Assembly (NCBI GenBank): GCA_040758525.1 | Contig: JBFLVQ010000258.1 | Location: forward strand, 1-11,854 | Direction of reading: 5' to 3' | Source of the DNA: JBFLVQ01 sp040758525 | GTDB lineage: Bacteria; Acidobacteriota; Blastocatellia; Chloracidobacteriales; JADJPF01 | Length of the DNA: 11,854 nucleotides | Shown here: positions 6,579-11,854 of the stretch, piece by piece | Numbering within the stretch: the stretch's first letter is position 1 | Layout: the number at the start of each line of letters is the position of its first letter | The notes under the pieces: generated by a model | What the model was told of the DNA's origin: nothing | Database searches by the model: none | The model's input: the letters and a program-made list of their open reading frames with translations, nothing else | Position numbers and translations under genes: made by a program

Positions 6579-8122
6579 GTGGCAGCCAACCATCCAGACA
6601 AGATGCACCGACCTACTCTAACACAAATAGTTGGAGAGATCGGTTCTCTACATCACAGCTAGGATTATGGCGGCTGATTGGTTTGCTGGCTGGGCCATTG
6701 GCTTTTCTGCTACTTATCACAATCGATACACCATTACAGCATTATGGTAGTTGGGGCGCGCGACCGGCTTATGCTGCTGGTGTGGCTGTTTTGATGGCGA
6801 TCTGGTGGCTGACAGAAGCGCTCCCCATCTATGTCACTGCCTGTGTACCACTGATTCTCTTTCCTATTACACGTGTTTATGGCGCTAGTGTGATTGGCAA
6901 TGTTACTGCTGTAGTGCTCCCTTATATTGACCCTTATATCTTCCTCTTTGCTGGAGGAATGTGTATTGCTGCAGCAATGCAACAGTGGAATCTACATAGA
7001 CGTATTGCACTTAACATAATGCAGCAGATCGGTACTGATCCACGCCGGCTACTCTTTGGTTTTCTTGCTGCTACTGCTTTTATCTCGCTCTGGATCTCAA
7101 ACACTGCTACAGCAACAATGATGATGCCAATCGGAATCGCGGTGATTGCACAACTTGAGAGTCGATTGGGTAATAAACGTCTGCAGCATTATGGCACCGC
7201 GATTATGCTGTCAATTGCCTATGCTTCTAATGTGGGTGGGATAGGCACAAAGATTGGCACTGCTCCCAATGCCCAGTTTGCTGGCTTTATGTATAACCTG
7301 GGCATAGAGATCACTTTCTTGAAATTTATGGCTGTGGGACTGCCTTTTGTTGTGCTCTTTCTCCCAGTAGTATGGCTGGCGCTCTGGCAAGTAGGACGCC
7401 GAGATACTATGTTGCAGGATGTTGGCTCAACCGCAGTAGCAGAAGAGATCGCAAAACTAGGCATTACCAAACGCGCAGAATGGATTGTGCTGATCATATT
7501 CTTATGCACGGCCAGCCTATGGATTGCCGGTAAACCGATCACCGATTTCCTACAACCACGTATCACTGCCTTTAAGCTCACTTCCGCGCAAGTCGAGGGA
7601 AGCGTAGCAATGCTTGCAGCACTGGTACTACTCAGCTTACGTACAGATGGCCAGCAAACACTACGACTGCGATCATTACGCACTGTCCCTTGGGAATCGC
7701 TACTGCTTTTGGGCGGAAGCTTTGCGATGGCTGATGGTATACAAAAGAGTGGCTTGTCCGATTGGTTAGGAAAACAGTTAGTAGTAATACGTGATCTACA
7801 ACCTTATTGGCAGGTAACATTGGCCAGTGTCTCAACAGTAGCGATCTCTGCCGTCGCTTCGAATACTGCGACGATCGGGATAATGCTTAATGTGCTTAAG
7901 GATGGTGTCAGCAGTTCATATCTTACGACGGTATTATTTACCGCTACGATCGCAGCATCTTGTGACTTTGCCCTCCCAGCAGGGACACCGCCTAATGCAA
8001 TTGTTTTTGGTAGTGGCTATATCACTATCCCACGTATGGCCAAAACTGGTGTGCTACTCGATCTTGCTGCCGCTTTGCTAGCAGCTAGTTGGTGCTGGTT
8101 GATTGTTCGTTGGGTTCTTTGA
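6575..8122 (+). CDS. SLC13/DASS family anion transporter
   Basis: Inner-membrane symporter of the divalent anion:sodium family (SLC13/DASS), whose members import dicarboxylates, citrate or sulfate, usually with Na+. 515 residues with about 11-13 hydrophobic segments after a polar N-terminus of about 30 residues. The two pseudo-symmetric substrate/Na+ hairpins show as SNT motifs: SNTATATMMMP (175-185), then GGIGTKIGTAPN (221-232) in the first half, and ASNTATIGIM (428-437), then FALPAGTPPNAIVFGSGY (465-482) in the second. WWLTEALPIYVTA (77-89) is another family hallmark. The ATG overlaps the ruvB stop as ATGA, so translation is probably coupled. No large hydrophilic insertion such as TrkA-C is present. 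The exact substrate cannot be told from the sequence. Confidence 0.9.
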   Translation: MSGSQPSRQDAPTYSNTNSWRDRFSTSQLGLWRLIGLLAGPLAFLLLITIDTPLQHYGSWGARPAYAAGVAVLMAIWWLTEALPIYVTACVPLILFPITRVYGASVIGNVTAVVLPYIDPYIFLFAGGMCIAAAMQQWNLHRRIALNIMQQIGTDPRRLLFGFLAATAFISLWISNTATATMMMPIGIAVIAQLESRLGNKRLQHYGTAIMLSIAYASNVGGIGTKIGTAPNAQFAGFMYNLGIEITFLKFMAVGLPFVVLFLPVVWLALWQVGRRDTMLQDVGSTAVAEEIAKLGITKRAEWIVLIIFLCTASLWIAGKPITDFLQPRITAFKLTSAQVEGSVAMLAALVLLSLRTDGQQTLRLRSLRTVPWESLLLLGGSFAMADGIQKSGLSDWLGKQLVVIRDLQPYWQVTLASVSTVAISAVASNTATIGIMLNVLKDGVSSSYLTTVLFTATIAASCDFALPAGTPPNAIVFGSGYITIPRMAKTGVLLDLAAALLAASWCWLIVRWVL

Positions 8123-8181
8123 CTTCACCAAGATGAATTATCAGCACTACCATAGCCAGCTATCGCAGTATGCCCACAAAA

Positions 8182-8901
8182 CTATGTACTGATCTCCTCA
8201 CCAAATGGGTAGTAATCGTGTCTTGAGATAACAGCACCATTGCTATCAGTGATAATTGCAGGTGTGCCAAGATGATTAGTAACGATGTACTTGATTGTTA
8301 CTGTGGCAGCAAACTGTCCACTCTCGTTCGGTAGTGTTATCGAGGATGGTTCGCTGTAGTCAGACTCTCCAGCATCATTGTATGCCTTCACTCGATAGCT
8401 GTACTTGCTTGATGCCCTTACTCCATTGTCTGTGTAGCTAGTACTATTCTCTGCTAATGTGGCAATCACTTGATATGCTAAACCTGCTTCAGATCGCTCT
8501 ACAATGTAACCATTCTCTTCATCTGAATTGTCTATCCAGTTAAGCTCTGTTTGAGTGGCACTGCTTGCTGTTACTGATAATGCTGTAGCGCGAATGGGTG
8601 GTCTGCCTAGCGGTGTCGTCAGTACAATGGTGTTGGAAAGAGCTTGTCCTGATGAGTTGACCGCTCTTACTCTATATTGATATGTAGTGTTAGCCTGTAC
8701 AGCATTGCGGTCTGTGTAGCTGATAGCATTGGCTGCCATACTTGCTACTACACTGAAATTGATGTTGGGACCTGTTCCCAATGCTCGCTCCAGTTGATAG
8801 CTGGTCTCATTGGTAGCATCCAGCCAGCTCAATGCTACCTGATTGGCAGTTGCTGATGTTGCCTTGAGATTGGCTGAACCACTCCAGGATGGTGGGGGCA
8901 A
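8182..8901 (-). pseudogene. Start-less fibronectin III/RHS fragment, orphan copy of the downstream-tip gene
   Basis: The minus-strand frame encodes two fibronectin III domains (SWSGSANLKATSATANQVAL... and PIRATALSVTASSAT...) and the beginning of an RHS core (YIVTNHLGTPAIITD, then RHDYYPFGEEIST and a stop). It is a near-copy of residues about 151-386 of the full protein on the right, with about ten amino-acid differences. It has no native start: the only initiation codon is a TTG at 8901 with a TAA stop directly before it, no ribosome binding site and no signal peptide. The RHS core is cut after its first strand, so nothing of the DPSG junction or tip remains. It is best read as a displaced remnant or silent recombination donor. 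It converges on the DASS gene, with 59 bases between them and no clear terminator. Confidence 0.8.
8192..8900. repeat. Direct repeat, left copy (about 709 bp)
   Basis: Matches 10696-11404 at a constant offset of 2504 bases with no insertions or deletions. The match ends abruptly on both sides: 8181-8191 and 8901 onwards show no similarity to the corresponding right-hand bases. At protein level the copies differ at about ten of some 237 positions. Confidence 0.9.
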
Positions 8902-9388
8902 TTAAAAGTAGTTGAGCGTAAAGAACCATTGGGACAGTAGTTCGAACCACATCCCGTTGCCTGCCATCATTCGCAATGGAATATAGGAACTGACATGACA
9001 CATCAATGCGCTCTGCCAGAATTAAATCACCTTTTCGTTTCCCTCCAGGGAAAACATCTGTGGGCGCGCACTTCGCTGCTACCTCAGCAGATGCTAATTG
9101 TTGAAAAGGATTTCAGTAGTAGCAAGCTAGCTCCCCTAAACACTCAAGCAAACGAAAAATCACAATTATGTGTAAAACTCTATATTAGATTTTACGGGCA
9201 CCGTCGGAGAAATTAACACTTAACAGACAATCTCAGCAGCAGAAAACGACTAGGACTGATGATTGATAAAAACCTGACGGTGATGACTTTGATGACGATT
9301 TTTGTGATGATGATTTTTCCTCTTATCTGACAAATTATCACTTCTTTGGACACGATACTTTGTGGAAGCAAGTCTTAGCTATTGCAAA
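8902..9388. other. Gene-poor region between the immunity gene and the orphan fragment
   Basis: No convincing gene on either strand. It contains a GAT-rich run on the plus strand (9282-9318) that would read as Asp/Phe repeats but has no start codon, an AT-rich hairpin (9172-9195) and the inverted pair CATCTG/CAGATG (9055-9060 and 9087-9092). On the minus strand a 33-codon frame ends at 8902-8904, just before the orphan fragment (MCHVSSYIPLRMMAGNGMW...); I do not recognise it. The region may be debris of an older tip and immunity pair or a degraded insertion. Confidence 0.5.
9172..9195. repeat. AT-rich inverted repeat
   Basis: GTAAAA-(C)-TCTA-TAT-TAGA-TTTTAC can fold into a 10-bp stem with one bulged C and a 3-base loop. 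It is not a standard terminator: the stem is AT-rich and no T-run follows. It could be a protein site or chance. Confidence 0.35.
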
Positions 9389-9676
9389 TTATGTTAACCA
9401 TGGAAAGTTTCCGCCAGTTCCTGGCCAATCTAGTACATATATTATTTGATTGCGGTTATCATACCGATCTACATTATCTTCTAGTCGAGCTTTCTCCCAT
9501 CGATTTTTCATTTCTTGATCTGTAATTTGTTCAAAGGCATCTGTGCCATATTCAGGAAAAACTTCTTTCCAGTAATTTTCTGCTAAACTTTTTAAGACAG
9601 AAATCTTTTCATTTCTAGAAATATTCTGATCTGTGATTATTTCATCAATCTTTTTAACTATGTTTGATAATGACAT
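9389..9676 (-). CDS. Small acidic protein, putative cognate immunity protein
   Basis: 95 residues, unrecognised. The N-terminal half is predicted helical (SNIVKKIDEIITDQ, then EKISVLKSLAENYWKEVF); the second half is acidic and ends in a compact aromatic/Gly stretch (YVLDWPGTGGNFPWLT). There is no signal peptide or membrane segment, so it should be cytoplasmic. It begins 7 bases after the stop of the RHS protein, with AAGGAG upstream, so the two are cotranscribed and translated together. In RHS, CDI and related polymorphic toxin loci this slot is occupied by the immunity protein that neutralises the tip, which is the basis of the call; no family match is claimed. Sampled lines are AT-rich (33% and 22% GC at 9421-9480 and 9601-9660). 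Confidence 0.65.
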   Translation of the reverse strand: MSLSNIVKKIDEIITDQNISRNEKISVLKSLAENYWKEVFPEYGTDAFEQITDQEMKNRWEKARLEDNVDRYDNRNQIIYVLDWPGTGGNFPWLT

Positions 9677-9683
9677 ATCTAGA

Positions 9684-11854
9684 TCATCTCCTTGGAATAG
9701 CTGTTACAAAGTATCGAGAATTGATAAAGCGAAATTGTGCATTGAAACCAGCAGCTTCTAATGCTCTAATTAATGGAGTAACACTTTTTGGCCCTGTAGA
9801 AACAGCAATAAATTTAGCGTTCAACTGTAATGCTTGCTTAGCAAAAATAGTGGGGTCAACAAACGCACCAGAACGTACAGGTAGAAAAGGAACATTAGAT
9901 GCTCTAAGAAATCTTACATTTCCACCAGCCAAGGTTCTCAGACTAACCTTATTAACATCCGCAACTATTGTATTCACTCCTGCCTCTAGGTCTACATTGA
10001 TAAAATCAGGACGTAAACTTCGCGGTGATGTAACTCCATCAAGTGGCCCTCCGATATTTAATACTCTAAAACCACCTCCTGATCCACCTATGCCACTATC
10101 CTCTGCAATATTAGCAAATAAGCGCCCAGCAGCAAATTTACCAACATTCTTGGCAGTGCCACCCACACCGATGCCAAGCGTTAATAAGTTAAAGGTTCTT
10201 TCACCACTTTCTGAGTCTCCCGGTTCTATATCAATAAAGAAAGCATTGATTGTGTAAGTAAGACTGATATTATTATTTTCATCTTGCTTAAATACACCAG
10301 AATCTCCGCCAATAAGACTTAAATCCTCAACACCTCCAAATATATCTGAATTTGGATCAACTCGCTTTGGGTCTTCTCCTTCACCCTCACAGAGTATGCA
10401 ATTATCTATAATTCCCTTTGGTTCAGTTCCACGAATAAAATTTTTACCACTTGGATCAATAAATTTAAGTGGATTATTTATTGTGTACGTATAGCGATTC
10501 AATGTTTGCGGATTAAGAATGGTACCCGCAAGTGGATCAGGGCTGTTAAACCTACCAACAAAGCTCATGAAATACCTTTCTTTTGCGTAATCAAGCCCTG
10601 TCTCACTATCTCTTTCATAACCAGTGTAACGTTGTCTAATACCATCGTTAACGTTATAACCAAGCGCAGCAGTTCTACCACTCAGGTTGAGTTCTATTTC
10701 TTCGCCGAAGGGGTAGTGGTCGTGACGGCTGATAGCTGCACCATTGCTATCAGTGATGATTGCCGGTGTGCCAAGATGATTAGTAACGATGTACTTGATT
10801 GTTACTGTGGCAGCAAATTGTCCACTCTCATTGGGTAGTGTTATCGAGGATGGATCACTATAGTCAGACTCTCCAGCATCATTGTAGGCTTTCACTCGAT
10901 AGCTGTACTTGCTTGATGCTCTCACCCCATTGTCTGTGTAGCTAGTACTATTCTCTCCTAATGTGGCAATCACTTGATATGCTGAACCGGCTTCCGCTCT
11001 CTCTACAATGTAACCATTCTCTTCATCTGAATTGTCTATCCAGTTAAGCTCTGTTTGAGTGGCACTGCTTGCTGTTACTGATAATGCAGTAGCGCGAATC
11101 GGTGGTCTGCCCGGCGGTGTCGTCACTGTAATGGTATTGGAAAGAGCTTGTCCTGATGAGTTGACTGCTCTTACTCTATATTGATAGGTAGTGTTAGCCT
11201 GCACAGCATTGCGGTCTGTGTAGCTGATAGCATTGGCTGCCATACTCGCTACTACACTGAAATTGATGTTGGGACCTGTTCCCAGTGCTCTCTCCAATTG
11301 ATAACTGGTCTCATTGCTAGCATCCAACCAACTGAGTGCTACCTGATTGGCAGTTGCTGATGTTGCCTTGAGATTGGCTGAACCACTCCAGGATGGTGGT
11401 GGCAGCACTGTCACACTCATCAATGGCGAATAGACATAACTGGGATTGGCAGAGTTCTTTACTCCTATCCGATAGCTATAAGTGTTCTGTCCACTCACTC
11501 CATTATCCCTATCAGTGAAAGTAGCGTTAACAGCATTATTACCACACACTGTCTTTACAGCAGTGAAGCTGGTAGGATTAGCTCCTATTCCTCGCTCAAA
11601 CACTATTGTTGACTCATTGTTAGATTTGTCTTGCCATTGGATATCGATAGTCTGTTGGCTCACTACCGTAAGTTTGATGATGGCAGGAGCAATAGGGGCA
11701 GGACCAGGCTTGGTTGCTGCCATTATATTGGAATCAGGTGAACTGCTCAGTGTCACTGGTGCTAGTGCTCTTAGTTTGTAGGAGTAGCGTCTGCCTGCTG
11801 CTACAGCAGTATCAGAGTAGCTTCTAGCACTGGCTGGCAATGACCCTACGACAA
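9684..11854 (-). CDS. Fibronectin III/RHS-core polymorphic toxin, 5' partial
   Basis: The frame runs off the right edge, so the N-terminus is missing; 722 residues are visible, counted from the codon at 11852-11850. Residues 1-55 are the end of one fibronectin III domain; three more follow at about 56-150, 152-249 and 250-341. The RHS core spans about 352-470: YIVTNHLGTPAIITD, RHDHYPFGEE, YTGYERDSETGLDYAKERYF, FNSPDPL, LNRYTYTINNPLKF and the hallmark DPSGK near 466-470, after which RHS tips diverge. A Gly/Asp-rich linker (471-590) contains a hydrophobic LLTLGIGVGGTAKNVGKFAAG. The tip (about 593-722) is unrecognised; RVLNIGGP, FINVDLEAG, IVADVNKVS and AKFIAVSTG alternate with helices, like a Rossmann or class I methyltransferase fold. 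Such proteins are usually secreted or surface-displayed effectors. A 95-residue partner gene follows. Confidence 0.85.
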   Translation of the reverse strand, partial: VVGSLPASARSYSDTAVAAGRRYSYKLRALAPVTLSSSPDSNIMAATKPGPAPIAPAIIKLTVVSQQTIDIQWQDKSNNESTIVFERGIGANPTSFTAVKTVCGNNAVNATFTDRDNGVSGQNTYSYRIGVKNSANPSYVYSPLMSVTVLPPPSWSGSANLKATSATANQVALSWLDASNETSYQLERALGTGPNINFSVVASMAANAISYTDRNAVQANTTYQYRVRAVNSSGQALSNTITVTTPPGRPPIRATALSVTASSATQTELNWIDNSDEENGYIVERAEAGSAYQVIATLGENSTSYTDNGVRASSKYSYRVKAYNDAGESDYSDPSSITLPNESGQFAATVTIKYIVTNHLGTPAIITDSNGAAISRHDHYPFGEEIELNLSGRTAALGYNVNDGIRQRYTGYERDSETGLDYAKERYFMSFVGRFNSPDPLAGTILNPQTLNRYTYTINNPLKFIDPSGKNFIRGTEPKGIIDNCILCEGEGEDPKRVDPNSDIFGGVEDLSLIGGDSGVFKQDENNNISLTYTINAFFIDIEPGDSESGERTFNLLTLGIGVGGTAKNVGKFAAGRLFANIAEDSGIGGSGGGFRVLNIGGPLDGVTSPRSLRPDFINVDLEAGVNTIVADVNKVSLRTLAGGNVRFLRASNVPFLPVRSGAFVDPTIFAKQALQLNAKFIAVSTGPKSVTPLIRALEAAGFNAQFRFINSRYFVTAIPRR
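9688..9693 (-). promoter_or_regulatory. Shine-Dalgarno sequence of the putative immunity gene
   Basis: On the minus strand AAGGAG lies at the very end of the toxin coding sequence, 11 bases before the ATG at 9676. The toxin stop (9686-9684) falls between them, so ribosomes finishing the toxin can reinitiate on the partner. The spacing is a little long. Confidence 0.55.
10696..11404. repeat. Direct repeat, right copy (about 709 bp)
   Basis: Lies inside the intact RHS gene and covers its last two fibronectin III domains and the first strand of the RHS core. It pairs base for base with 8192-8900 at a constant offset of 2504. Confidence 0.9.

Noticed and set aside
8123..8181. Terminator between the DASS gene and the convergent RHS fragment
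   Set aside because: The only symmetric element (ATAGC-CA-GCTAT near 8153) has a 2-base loop, a short stem and no T-run.
8995..9216. 73-codon plus-strand open frame in the gene-poor region
   Set aside because: No ribosome binding site, no recognisable motif and an ordinary shuffled-looking composition.
9270..9446. Asp-rich plus-strand frame (PDGDDFDDDFCDDDF)
   Set aside because: No ATG or GTG start; the second half is the antisense of the immunity gene and the first half is a simple GAT-rich run.
9664..10257. 197-codon plus-strand open frame opposite the toxin tip
   Set aside because: It is the antisense of the toxin gene, which has clear RHS homology and a downstream partner; the opposite frame shows no domain or ribosome binding site.
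1..11854. CRISPR array, insertion sequence with terminal repeats, or phage genes
   Set aside because: No evenly spaced short repeats, no transposase or integrase motifs and no terminal inverted repeats were seen; the one long repeat is a copy of coding sequence.

Overview
The window looks like a bacterial chromosome: a conserved housekeeping core flanked by two accessory genes that run off the window edges. The core order, tadA, tRNA-Ser, tRNA-Ser, SRP RNA, dnaX, ybaB, recR, is an old bacterial arrangement also known from Bacillus. Next to ruvB, an SLC13/DASS carrier, a caspase-like DUF4384 protein and a fibronectin III/RHS protein, it suggests a non-proteobacterial lineage. Acidobacteriota (Blastocatellia-like) is my best guess from gene style only, at low confidence.

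Layout, plus strand: positions 2-1624 hold the C-terminal part of a caspase-fold (peptidase C14) protein with a DUF4384 domain; the window edge cuts it at the catalytic D-x-C-H-S-G motif. Then come tadA (tRNA adenosine deaminase), tRNA-Ser(CGA), whose 5' end overlaps the tadA stop codon, tRNA-Ser(GGA), and a small SRP RNA. These are followed by dnaX (clamp loader), ybaB/ebfC (nucleoid-associated protein), recR, ruvB and a 515-residue DASS transporter whose start codon overlaps the ruvB stop. ybaB to the transporter reads as one co-directional unit (gaps of 58 and 16 bases, then a 4-base overlap). It joins replication, recombinational repair and Holliday junction migration to an apparently unrelated transporter.

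Layout, minus strand (right to left): a gene entering from the right edge encodes fibronectin III domains, an RHS core ending in a DPSG motif, a linker and a C-terminal domain of about 130 residues that I do not recognise. A 95-residue gene follows 7 bases later, as a cognate immunity gene would. Beyond a gene-poor stretch of about 490 bases lies a start-less second copy of the fibronectin III/RHS segment. The copies form a gap-free direct repeat of about 709 bp offset by 2504 bases, bracketing the variable tip and immunity gene. This is the layout expected of a polymorphic toxin locus that swaps tips by recombination. The immunity gene and the caspase gene are clearly more AT-rich than the core.

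The toxin tip and its partner are the best candidates for something undescribed. The tip has a Rossmann-like pattern reminiscent of class I methyltransferases, but that is a hypothesis from reading alone.
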